Positions 46,961 through 63,290 of a stretch of 64,000 nt of DNA are shown one piece after another; the first letter of the stretch is position 1; every line of letters starts with the position of its first letter. The notes under the pieces were generated by a model. It was not told the DNA's origin. It did no database searches and saw nothing but the letters and a program-made list of their open reading frames with translations. The translations under genes and the position numbers were made by a program. Location: contig CM022674.1 of NCBI GenBank assembly GCA_012295275.1, forward strand, positions 8,189,760 to 8,253,759, read 5' to 3'. This DNA comes from Chrysomallon squamiferum. Lineage: Eukaryota; Mollusca; Gastropoda; Neomphalida; Peltospiridae.

Positions 46961-47060
46961 GCGTAGTAGGTTAATGCAAATTTCCCGCTGGGCCTTCATA
47001 GCGCATAACACATAAAGGGAGATAACTCCAAAGTGCTCATCATCGCTCAAAAAACGATTT
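46961..47060 (-). promoter_or_regulatory. GART: Candidate GART promoter with E2F-like site
   Basis: TTTCCCGC at 46981-46988 (GCGGGAAA on minus) matches the E2F consensus TTTSSCGC, which fits a nucleotide-synthesis gene. CG dinucleotides are locally more frequent than in the surroundings. AAAGGGAGATAACTCC at 47014-47029 is a string I associate with mollusc genomes. No TATA box can be assigned. Confidence 0.4.
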
Positions 47061-48408
47061 CTCTTCGTTCGGTTTGATTAAAATAAAATCCACACTCAAA
47101 TCATTGAAATGAAATTGTGTTATTTAACAGAGTCATTTAAATAAAAATAATAATTCTGCCATTTTCAAGTAATTCGTTAATTATTGTTCATCCAATCAGA
47201 GATAAGAACTTAATAAATTTGGTTGATTTATATTTAAAAGGAATAAAGTGTTTATTCTATGTATCTTGTGTGTTTACATATTCAAAATATTTTCCTTTCT
47301 CATAATATTTCTCAGTACTAAACTTTACACTTGAGTCTTTAGGGCATACAATCAAGGAGTTGGCCCCGGGCATCATCAGACCTCTGCACGACACTGATCT
47401 TACGTGTGTACCTGAGTGAGTTAGGCCATATTAAAATAACACGCTGGTATTTCTCAGTTTGGGACGGTACGCTCTATATCTGTCTTATCTAATCTTGTAT
47501 TATTTACGTGTGTAGAGGAAACACCGTAGCTAACTAAGCATTCAGTTCTGCCAATGAATTATGTTTGTATTTCTTGCTATTTTTAAACGAATACAGTTAC
47601 AAAAATGAAGGGATGTGAAAAGAAAAAGACTGAATTTTGTTTTCGTTTGACCAAATAAATTATATTATTTGTGTTGTATCAGGGTGTTATATGAATACAG
47701 CAATCTGTAACGAAGTAACGTTGTGATATCACGTAAATATGCAAATAAACGAAAGCACGCAATAATGCACGCACGCACGCACCGAAACGCACACGGCTAA
47801 CATACATTATTAGACAAACGTAATTTTTTTTTTTTTTCACTCAATCTCAAAAACGAAAAATCTCAGTATTTTGAAGCTGACGTGGAAAGGAAAAAATATA
47901 ATAGAAAAAAAGGAAAGAAAACTAAAATAAAGAAAAACAGAAAAATCAATACGGAACTGATTTTTTGTATAAATGGACTTTAAAGATACACAGTCCTGAT
48001 TAAATTAATTTTTTAACTTTATCGACTTTTGTGATAATGGTGCTCGAAACACACTGAAGTGACTTGTTTTAATTCACGCTGAAGGCAGCTTTAATACGTA
48101 TTTTAAACACTTATTTTAGTGCAATGTGAGAAATTCACTCTCACTCTTTAATAAACCATAATATGTCACTTCTTTACACACAAACGTAACCAGTGGCAAC
48201 ATATAACTTTGTTACTGAAAACAAAGATGTGTTTTTTATTAATGTAAAAACCGGAGGTGTTTACATAGTGGCTACGAAATGGTCCATAGCAAATCGTTTA
48301 TAACAATCAGTGCACAGCAAAACTAACACGTCTGTGTAACAAAGTCTGTTTAACAAACAGAGCATGACAATGATTTTCTTTGCTTTTACAAAATATTAAT
48401 ATGGCCAA
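47061..48408. other. Intergenic upstream of GART, no gene called
   Basis: A GC-richer patch at 47344-47430 (TTGGCCCCGGGCATCATCAG inside) stands out but has no exon structure I can support. ACGC repeats lie at 47768-47785 and a T run at 47825-47838. Confidence 0.45.
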
Positions 48409-48796
48409 GTATGTATGTATGTGTGTATATACGTGTGTGTATGTGTGTATGTATGTATGTATGTATGTATGTATGTATGTGTGTATATACGTGTGTGTAT
48501 GTGTGTATGTATGTATGTATGTATGTATGTATGTATGTATGTATGTATGTATGTATGTATGTATGTATGTATGTATGTATGTATGTATGTATGTATGTAT
48601 GTATGTATGTGTGTATGTATGTATGTATGTATGTATGTATGTATGTATGTATGTGTGTATATACGTGTGTGTATGTGTGTATGTATGTATGTATGTATGT
48701 ATGTATGTATGTATGTATGTATGTATGTATGTATGTATGTGTCTGTGTGTGTGTCTGTATGTATGTATGTATGTGTATGTATGTATGTATGTGTGT

Positions 48797-48828
<32 letters not shown>

Positions 48829-49003
48829 GTATGTATGTATGTATGTATGTATGTATGTGTGTGTATGTATGTGTATGTACGTATGTATGTATGTGTGTGT
48901 ATTTATGCATGTGTATGTGTATGTGTATGTGTCTGTGTCTGTGTCTGTGTCTGTGTCTGTGTCTGTGTCTGTGTCTGTGTCTGTGTCTGTGTCTGTGTGT
49001 GTA

Positions 49004-49074
<71 letters not shown>

Positions 49075-49128
49075 GTGTGTGTGTATGTGTGTATATATGT
49101 ACGTATGTGTGTATGTATGTATGTTTGT
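48409..49128. repeat. 720-bp GTAT/GTGTCT/GTGTAT microsatellite complex
   Basis: Mainly (GTAT)n from 48409 to about 48900, then (GTGTCT)n at about 48930-48998, then (GTGTAT)n to about 49075. A 28-bp block GTGTGTATATACGTGTGTGT plus ATGTGTGT recurs near 48419, 48479 and 48653, so the array grew by larger duplications too. All long frames here are Y/V/C/M repeats. Confidence 0.98.
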
Positions 49129-53321
<4,193 letters not shown>

Positions 53322-53465
53322 CTGTGTATGAACTCAGTAAATTCAACTATGTGGTGTATGAACTCAGTAAATTCAACTGTATGGTGTATGAACTCGGTAA
53401 CATTCAACTATGTGGTGTATGAACTCAGTAACATTCAACTATGTTGTGTATGACATTAGTAAATG
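53322..53465. repeat. About 29-bp tandem repeat, 4-5 copies
   Basis: The unit TGTATGAACTCAGTAAATTC plus AACTATGTGG repeats, with the last copies gaining a C (AACATTCAAC). Confidence 0.93.
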
Positions 53466-53741
53466 AAATAAGAAAAGAAGACAAATTCAGGTCGAGTAAC
53501 GTATTTAAAACAGCGGACTTGACTAAACGGAGCGGACTAAACGAATCTGTGAGTTGTACAGAAAGCTAAATGTCTCACATTGTACACTGACAATACACTG
53601 AGTTCCAGCGGCTCCGTTCGTGACTTTTACACTGCAGTTGTCAAAGTGTTGTTTTCAGAGATTGTAGCTGCCAGTTTGAAGTACACGCTAATTACCCCCA
53701 TTCAGCTCCTGCTGCCTGCACGGACACGGACATTATGACGG

Positions 53742-53793
53742 ACTGGTCAGTGTCCACTGGTCAGTGTCCACTGGTCAGTGTCCACTGGTCATT
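53742..53793. repeat. 14-bp tandem repeat with GGTCA half-sites
   Basis: ACTGGTCAGTGTCC starts at 53742, 53756, 53770 and, partially, 53784. The array lies in a complex GC-richer block (53620-53800). GGTCA spaced by 14 bp could be nuclear-receptor half-sites, which is speculative. Confidence 0.9.
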
Positions 53794-53929
53794 TAGGGAC
53801 ACATCGATTCCAAATGTTTGAGAAGACAAATAGCGTGCAGTTTGGAGGTTATTCTTCTGGCTTAAAGATTTTCAGTTGTTGACTTGTTTGCAATCTATAT
53901 GTATATAATATGGATAAATGGATATGTGT

Positions 53930-53932
53930 GTC

Positions 53933-53969
<37 letters not shown>

Positions 53970-54157
53970 ATGTATGTATGTATGTATGTATGTATGTATG
54001 TATGTATGCATGTATGTATGTACCTACGTATGTTGTATTTATGTGTGTATGTTCGTACTTATGTTTAGCTATGTATGTATGTATGTATGTACGTATGCAT
54101 GCATGTATATATGCGAGTGTATATATATTTATGTGTGTGTGTATTTATGTATGTAAT

Positions 54158-54194
<37 letters not shown>

Positions 54195-54195
54195 A
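53930..54195. repeat. (TG)n(GTAT)n(TA)n compound microsatellite
   Basis: TG run at about 53935-53952, GTAT runs to about 54020 and again to 54150, then a TA run at 54161-54191. Confidence 0.97.
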
Positions 54196-54437
54196 TGGAT
54201 TTCTGTCAGGCATATATTTAGGATTTATCCGTGTATATTTAAAATTCAGTTAAATATCTTATTCTAAATCGTGAGACGTTACCTATACCGAGTGTATTTA
54301 ACATTAATCCCGTGTAACAGGAAACAAATAAATGTAAGACTTGATTTAAAACTTCTCCTACAGCGATAACTTTAAACACGCGAGGTGAGTCTGTGACTGA
54401 ACTTTCATAGTCACTGTAAACACTGAATCAACAGCAT

Positions 54438-54480
54438 CACACACACACACACACACACACATACACACACACACACACAT
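54438..54480. repeat. (CA)n microsatellite
   Basis: CACACA run with one T interruption. Confidence 0.97.
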
Positions 54481-55064
54481 ATAAATAAAACAACAATATT
54501 AACATAAACAACAACGACAGTAACAATAACGTCAACAAAAACAACAATAATAAAAAAGAAAGATAAAAGAACGCACATACAAACCAACTAATTATCTTCT
54601 TCCCGGATATAAAGATTTCAATTATCATTTAGAAAAAAATAATATTTTCGCTCGATTTAATATGAGTAAAAATAAATAACCTCCTGTGCTTTGAGAAATG
54701 TGTATAGTAATATTACCTATCAGCTAGAGCATATCGAATAAAATTCATTTATAGCATATTCTTGCTGTACATTTTAATTATATTGTTCTGTCAAGTAGAA
54801 GAAATATATTATTATCGGAAATATGTTATTTGTCAAACTTCGGCAAAGCTTTAAAAAAATAAATAAATAACAGCAGAAGCAGCAACAATAACAATAACAA
54901 TAATAATAACAGTAATAATAGCTATAGCAACAGTAAGACCATTAGCATCATCATCATCACCACAATCACTCTTCCACGACCATCATCTCCTCAACAACAA
55001 CAACTGAATAACAACGACAACAGCAACAGCTGTATTAATAGTGTGGGTAAGTTATTGCTGAGCC

Positions 55065-55200
55065 AAAAAAATAAATAAATAAAAATAAAAATAAAAATAA
55101 AAATAAAAATAAAAATAAAAATAAAAATAAAAATAAATAAATAAATAAAAATAAAAATATAAATAAATAAATAAATAAATTTAGATTAAAGAGAATAAAA
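55065..55200. repeat. (AAAAT)n and (AAAT)n array
   Basis: AAATAAATAAA then about twelve AATAAA-type pentamer and hexamer units and a second AAAT run. Confidence 0.95.
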
Positions 55201-55390
55201 TTAAATAAAATTAAATTAAAGCAGCAATAACGTTTGCACCAAGCAGTAAATATGTGGTAGAAAAATATCAGTGTGCTTGTGTGTGTCGTAGACTTTGTAT
55301 ACGTCTGTGTGTGTAAGAGGTCGTTGATATGTTTCATTTGTATCACTCACAGCAATTAGCTTTTATTACTCGAATATAAAATCTCTAAAC

Positions 55391-56339
<949 letters not shown>

Positions 56340-57040
56340 AAGTTCCAGTGAAGTCCCAGCTGTGCAAATGAATGACCTGTCCCCTCCAAAGCCTCTATGG
56401 TGAAGTTGCAGTCAATAAATCTGCTATTGATGCCCGTAATTATTGATTGGCTGGAAGCAGCGCTGATAGCAGTAATTACTTGTCGTTAATTATCTTTCCT
56501 CTGTGAGATTTATGTTTGGGGTCAAGAAGAGATATTTGGTCTTCTGTGCTTCATGAATTCCATTGGATTCTCGGGACAGAGTATAAACTATGGCGATGTC
56601 AAGAGATCTCGAATTATCAAGTCGTTTGTACGGCGGGTAGGATCCTCATTATAACGCTTTGCTCTCGTGTACTAGTTGCAAAAGTTTACCTCATGATTCG
56701 ATATTCCAATTTGAGAACGCTTTAACATTTCCAACATTTACATTAAATACAAGAACATCGACGGGAGAATGGAGAAATTGAATTACGTTCTGGCGTTAAA
56801 ACCCGAGTGTATAATTAAGAAGCGATTATAAAACTCTCAGCCATAACCTAACTGGCATAATTACAGCGATTGATCTCTGTGGGCCTGTCTCTATCCCTCA
56901 TGGCACCACACAGCACATTTGATTGATGGCTTAACTCGTTTTTTTCTCGTTCCAAGCACTATTTCATAATTAGAAAATATGCCATCTTAAGTGCCGCAAC
57001 TCTGACGTCGGATGTATGTCACACAATTCTCACCCCTCAA
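56340..57040. promoter_or_regulatory. Complex-sequence island, best candidate conserved non-coding element
   Basis: About 700 bp free of simple repeats, with balanced composition and no sustained reading frame. It carries several TAATTA/GTAATTA homeodomain-type cores (about 56438, 56470, 56484), ATTGATTGG (about 56442), and TGATTGATGG at 56920-56929, which fits the Pbx/Hox TGATNGATGG consensus. Such density is typical of developmental enhancers, but conservation cannot be tested here. Confidence 0.3.
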
Positions 57041-57901
57041 AAAACTACAATCCAAAACAAACAAAAAAAAACAACAACAATCGTAAAACATTTTGTGAAT
57101 CATATCGAGGTAATTTAAAAATAATAATAATAATAACAAAAAAATAAAAAATTTATAATTATATTTTTCTTGTGTTTCTAACAGTCTTTACGTTTAAATT
57201 AATCATCGATTTTATTTATTTACAGACAGGTAGGCCTAATGACGACTAATATATTTTTAATTTTTAGATTAATCTTTTTTCATTGGTCTTATAATTATTT
57301 CATTACAAATACATAGCTGGCGCGTGCCGTAATTTATGTCAACACAGATTTCTAAATTTACAGTACAAATGTCTTCATAATACAATGTCACATCTGTAAG
57401 GTGAGCTTCCAGTGAAACTTCTTTTTCCAATAAACGAAAAAAAAAAAAATAAAACGACGGGAAAAAAAAAAAAAAATAAATTAAGATAGGTAAGAATTAA
57501 AACGAATTTTGTAGAAAATCATTTACATTTGACAGTGAATTCCAGATTCAATTTACGTATCACAATATAAAATAATTACACTATTGATACATTCTTAAAT
57601 CATCCATCCATATTATATTTTATCATTTATGTCTGTTTAAAAATGAATTCGACGTAAATAAATACATTGCTATAAATAAACACATTTAAATAAAAGAAGG
57701 TATGTATATAACACACACACACACAGACACACGTTTTTCTATTTATTTATAAATACAAAATAACAATACAAGTAAAAAATGTAAATTTATTACTTTTTCA
57801 AATCATTTCAAACCAAATTAAATCTTGACGTGAAGAAAATGATTTAGCTTAGGATACAAAATAATGAAATACTTATAACACAACTGTTATGTTACCTGTA
57901 T

Positions 57902-57982
<81 letters not shown>

Positions 57983-59109
57983 TTCCTTTTTTTATTCGGA
58001 ATTTAATTTTCAGTAAACGTGAAAAGTTTAGCGTCAACAGTTTAGAAATCTCGCCTAGACGTGCGATGTGTTTGAAATGCGAATAGAAAATAAACTGTAC
58101 AGCAGTAATTGGCTTGTCAGTAAGAGACAGGCTTTACTCGGTAGAGACGAAATATTGATGTGAAAAAGAAAAAAAAAACTTATTTTGTAATATCGTTAAA
58201 GCTTCGAGGTCAGACTCTCACATAAATCTGTAAAGAAAACAGAAACCTGCGTGCTTTAACTATATTACGACAAAAGCCGAGTCGAATCACATCCTACCTG
58301 CAGTTTTTAACGATGATATACTTGCACGTCAATAAACTTGAAGAAGTTGAAGAAGAATATCGAGTTATTTTAGGCTTAATACTGGAAAGTGCAGCAAAAA
58401 TTGATTAATTTGCATTTTCACATTAAAAAAAAAAAATCTATTAATTTTTGTGGTATGGCTGTTTTTAGTCACATATTTCAAAACCCATTGCAGTCGTCTA
58501 TGAAATAGCTCATCTGTTTGAGGCAGACCTTTCTAGAAGGTGAGTCTCTGTGACACGTCAGACTCATTTTCACGGTCCGTTTGTTGAATACGCTAAAACT
58601 CACCCATTCACCGGGTTTCGCCTGTTGTCAGTGCCTGACTTTTCCGAACAGTTTTGTGTTAAACAGATTTCTGTGTCTGGCTACACGATAAAGATTGTTT
58701 ATCTAACCAGTGTATCAACTCAACTCAGTGGCTCACTTGTCTCAACAAGAAAACGAGACAAGAAGATGGGGAGACGAATACACTAAGTGTACACTAGTTC
58801 AGATGATAAGCAATGTTGAGTATTAACATTTTTCTTTCTGTTTCGAGATTCCAGAAACTGTTTTTATGTGTTTTATTTTAAAAAGAAATAAGAATAGTAT
58901 ACAAATAAAACAAGACACGTGTTCTAGATAATGTATAAAGTGCCACTAACCGATATCATTAACGAATACTAGTAATCAATACTAGTATTAATACTACTTT
59001 TAAAAACCACTAATCAGGATCAGTAATAATATCAGTAATCAATATGACTAACCAGTGCAACTAACACTAATAAATATTACTAATCAGTACTTCTAACCAG
59101 TGCCATTAA
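57041..59109. other. Intergenic with (TG)n, no gene seen
   Basis: A-rich runs near 57060-57140 and 57435-57480, and a (TG)n tract of about 69 bp at 57904-57972. Degenerate CTAATCAGTAC-type repeats begin at about 58945. A 78-codon frame at 58550-58786 has no recognised domain. Confidence 0.5.
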
Positions 59110-60845
59110 AAAATAACGTTAACTCAATATCACAAACCATTACCACTAACTCAGTATCACAAACCATTACCACTAACTCATATCACAAACCATTACCACT
59201 AACTCAACACCAAAACTAATTACCACTAACTCAGTGTCACAAATCATTACCACTAACTCAGTATCACAAACCATTACCATTAACTCAATATCACAAACCA
59301 TTACCACTAACTCATATCACAAACCATTACCACTAACTCATATCACAAACCATTACCACTAACTCAGTATCACAAACCATTACCACTAACTCATATCACA
59401 AACCATTACCACTAACTCAATATCACAAATAATTACCACTAACTCAGTATCACAAACCATTACCACTAACTCATATCACAAACCATTACCACTAACTCAT
59501 ATCACAAACCATTACCACTAACTCAAAATCACAAATAACCACTAACTCAATCCACAAACCATTACCACTAAATCAGTATCACAAACCATTACCACTAACC
59601 ACAAATAACTCATAACTCAATACAAACCATTACCACTAACTCAAAACCACAAATAATTACCACTAACTCAATACCACAAACCATTACCACTAACTCATAT
59701 CACAAACCCATTACCACTAACTCAACTATCACAAATAATTACCACTAACTCAAAAACCATTACCAGAAACTCAGTACCACAAACCATTACCACTAACTCA
59801 AAACCACAAATAATTAACACTAACTCAATACCACAAACCATTACCACTAACTCAAAACCACAAATAATTACCACTAACTCAATACCACAAACCATTACCA
59901 GAAACTCAGTACCACAAACCATTACCACTAACTCAAAACCACAAATAATTAACACTAACTAATTAACACTAACAAACAAACCATTAGAAACTCAACCACA
60001 ATCACTAACTCAACACCAAATACCACAAACCATTACTACTAATCAAACTTCTAAAACCATTACGACTATTTGGCACAAATTTGTAACTCAATACACAAAC
60101 CATTGTTTTTGCCACTTCAAAACCAAAATAATTAACACTAACTCAATACCACAAACCATTTTAAAATTGATCAATTAACTCTTCTTAACCATAAACTCAG
60201 AAAACTCAACACCACAAAAATTACTGTAACTCAATTAAACTCAGTACCACAAACACCACTAACTCAAAACACAAATTTAATACTGTCAATCCACAAACCA
60301 TTACCACTAACTCAAACCACTGGACAAACAGTGGCACCTCAAATAATTAAACAACTAAACTCAGTACCATAACCATTTTAAAACCACAAATAATTCCTAA
60401 CTAAAACACGAACACAACTCAAACCACAAACCAACCAGAAACTCAGTAACATCTAACTCAACCCACAAATAATTACCACTAACTCAATACCACAAACCAT
60501 TACCAGAAACTCAGTACCACAAACCATTACACTCAAAACAATTAACACTAACTCAATCTTTAAACCATTACCACTAACTCAAAACCACAAATAATTAACG
60601 TTTTCACAAACCATTACCAGAAACTCAGTTCAAAAACCATTACCACTAACTCAGTATCACAAATAATTACCACTAACTCAAAACCACAAATAATTACCAC
60701 TAACTCAATATCACAAACCATTACCAGAAACTCAGTACTACAAACAATTAACACTAACTCAACAAATATTACTGGAAATGTCACTAACCAGTACCATATA
60801 TCAGTACTACTAATCAAACTTCTAATATCACTAATCAACACTTCT
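59110..60845. repeat. 25-27 bp minisatellite, about 60 copies
   Basis: The unit CACAAACCATTACCACTAAC plus TCAATAT or TCATAT repeats. Later copies mix in CCAGAAACTCAGTAC and AATAATTAACACTAACTC variants. Minus-strand frames read GFELVVM-type repeats and are not genes. The array is disrupted between 60039 and 60420. Confidence 0.97.
60039..60420 (+). repeat. Block resembling the downstream flank blended with the minisatellite
   Basis: In order, this block contains CTAATCAAACTTCTAA, CTATTTGGCAC, GATCAATTAACTCTTCTTA, TTTAATACTGTC, ACCACTGGACAAACAGTGGC and AACACGAACACAA. The same pieces, slightly different, lie in the same order at 60810-61110, with minisatellite fragments between them only in the upstream block. 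Either a mangled duplication or an assembly error. Confidence 0.8.
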
Positions 60846-61639
60846 AAAGTTATTTGGCAGTTTGTACTTTTGTTTTTCCTGTTTACAAATACGTATACCG
60901 ATTTTAGAAAAGTTTGATCAATTACTCTTCTTACATAAACGAAATCAGCTAAATCTGTAAATTGTCAGAGAAACAGGTTTGTGTAATACAGTTTAATATT
61001 GTCTCACTTTTGTATTCATTACTAAACCACTGGACAAGCAGTGGCGCCTCTAAGTGAACAACTACATAGTTTTAGTCTGAGCATATTCCTATTAGAACAC
61101 GAACACAAGTAAATACAAGCATTAACATCTCTCAACCACTGTCATTATATCTGAACGAGAACATGTATGCATCTTTCAGGGTCATCTTTAAAAAGCGATA
61201 GGCAGACATCTTCGTTTTCTGCGAATAGTTCAAAATCTGCACGTATTCAGTTCCTCACAGAACTCTCTGCTTAGTAAAACAAATAAATAATATAAAAAGT
61301 GTATATAGAAAAATCTGTATTACTATTACTGGAACCACAAATACTGCAAAAGCTGCCAATATCATACTACTACTAATGCCGATTCTGTTACTGCTATTGC
61401 TACTGTTACTGGTATAACTACAAGAACGGTAACAGATTTATTTGTAACGAATTTAGTCTGTTAGTTATCTGTAGAAGCTGGTAGTGGGATTCTGCAACTA
61501 AGCAAATCACCTTTATGTAAACTCTGCCAGCTGTTACACATTGTTACCAAGACAGAGTCAACCTTATATGTTTTGAACGATGCTTTTGGTACAGTCTTTA
61601 CAGAAATAAATGTCTTGTCTTGAATCATGTATTACTTTC
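60846..61639. other. Intergenic, no gene seen
   Basis: Unique sequence, including the apparent source (to about 61110) of the blended block inside the minisatellite. ACTACT/GTTACTGCT-type triplets lie at 61360-61410. Confidence 0.5.
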
Positions 61640-62110
61640 TCTTTCTCTCTTTTTTTTTTTTTTCTTCTTCTGTTTCATTGCCAGTGTATATGTGGTGTCT
61701 AGATGCTCATTTAGCTCTCGATTCAAGTTTATTAATTTTGGTCCCTGAGAAAACTTTGCCATTACAGCTGTTATTTCGGCGAATGCGGCTGTTTCATATC
61801 GACCTCAATCAAAACAGTTCGACCCGTATGACGCTGCCCTTAAATTATAGTGTAATAAAATGTAACCAAAGTGACCCCTTCCTCGAGCGCTCTTTGGCCA
61901 CATAACAAGTTCTATTGCTTCATTGTGGGGAAATGATCGCATTTCGCTGATCAATATATATTGTGATTAATTCCTGATGCGAATCTCTATCGTGAATACC
62001 ACACTTACAGAAATGTTGCCAATATCGTAAATGAAAGCGACAATATCGTCCACAGTGCGCACTCGAACCCAGTTTGCAGTCTTCTGCTTAAAATTTCTTT
62101 TTAATCCCCA
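61640..62110. promoter_or_regulatory. Complex-sequence island, possible conserved non-coding element
   Basis: Mixed-composition sequence with relatively many CG dinucleotides (for example 61775-61840, 61880-61890, 61935-61985) and no repeats, flanked by AT-rich DNA. A 92-codon plus frame starting at 61627 is not convincing. Flagged by contrast only. Confidence 0.2.
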
Positions 62111-62993
62111 CATAAATTCTGTTAATAGCATTGTTTCATATCTCTGTTTTGACATAAAATTAATTGTAAAGCATCCAGAAGCACTAATATGCATGTATTT
62201 TTAAAAATACCCCTCACCAGCACGCAAACTGTGCAAAATAGGCACACATGCTAAACTCTTACGAAATCTTCACATTCTCGCAGACACATGTAAAATGACA
62301 CACAAATGAATTTACGTTTGTACATAAAAACACTAAGACATACATAGACGTAAATATAAACAAACATTAATTAAATATTCATTGTTAAAACTGAACTCTC
62401 CTCTGAATGAAGTTATTAGAAAGCATACGAAGACGTCTATTTCGTGTTCACGTCTACTTTCTTAGTAAGTAATTCCTATACAAGTCTAGTAGTTGCCATG
62501 TTTTTAAGTAATTTTCAGATAGATTGCGTGACCTGACTATAATCCTATTTACGTCTGACGAACAACTCTTTTCATCGACTTACTTCTTGCTCGTCCTTTC
62601 AATTTGCTTTATCAGCTGTGAATTTTACTGAAAATGTACGCTCAAGACAGGGGTCCGTACCATTATTTAAAACACTACATGCATGTATAAGTATGTTCAA
62701 CACAACCACATGTCTTGTCCACGTTGTTCGTGCTCAAGTCTAAAGTTAATTCTTAGACAAAAACCGCATCCTTGCCAGGAGCGAGAAGAATGCTTGAAAG
62801 CCATTATTCTTCTGTTATCCATCCTTTTAATATTTTTTTTCTTCGCCGTATCAAACTGAATTTCCTAATGGTATTACTTTTTTCCATCACATGTATGAAA
62901 AGACAAGGATTATCGATAAAGAATTTAAATCCCATGATGCCAATATTGCAACTTTTCATCAGCAAGAATACTTCTAATTTTATTTTATTAGAG
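62111..62993. other. Intergenic, no gene seen
   Basis: AT-rich unique sequence with scattered CACA and ACAT runs. No gene recognised. Confidence 0.5.
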
Positions 62994-63290
62994 TCATGCC
63001 AAGTTAGCTATAATATTGTGTGTAACGTTCTTCTATGTAAGCTTCATTCAGCTAATAATTGTGTATTATAAACACTGTATTAAGCTATTCATGCATGCCA
63101 AGTTAGCTGTATTCTGTATAAAGTAATTCTATAATTCTATGTAAGCTAATAGTTATATACTGTATTATGAATACTGCATTCATTATTCATATCAATTAGA
63201 GTATGCCAAATTAGCTATAGTCTGGGATCTTCATTCAGTTAATAATTATATATCATATTCTAAATTCTATATTAATTTATTAATGTGTGT
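62994..63290. repeat. About 100-108 bp degenerate tandem repeat, 3 copies
   Basis: Copies start at TGCCAAGTTAGCT (62997 and 63096) and TGCCAAATTAGCT (63204). They share CTATGTAAGCT, TAATAATT or TAATAGTT, ATATTATA and ATTCAT segments, with many indels. Confidence 0.8.

Noticed and set aside
47344-47430. GC-rich patch as a possible exon
   Set aside because: Short frames on both strands without usable acceptor-donor pairs or known motifs.
59722-60841. Minus-strand frames reading GFELVVMVCG-type repeats
   Set aside because: In-frame readings of the 25-27 bp minisatellite; not conserved in length or phase.
61627-61905. 92-codon frame on plus beginning with an F/S-rich stretch
   Set aside because: The start is in a T-rich run and the rest has no family resemblance. 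Better viewed as a possible non-coding island.
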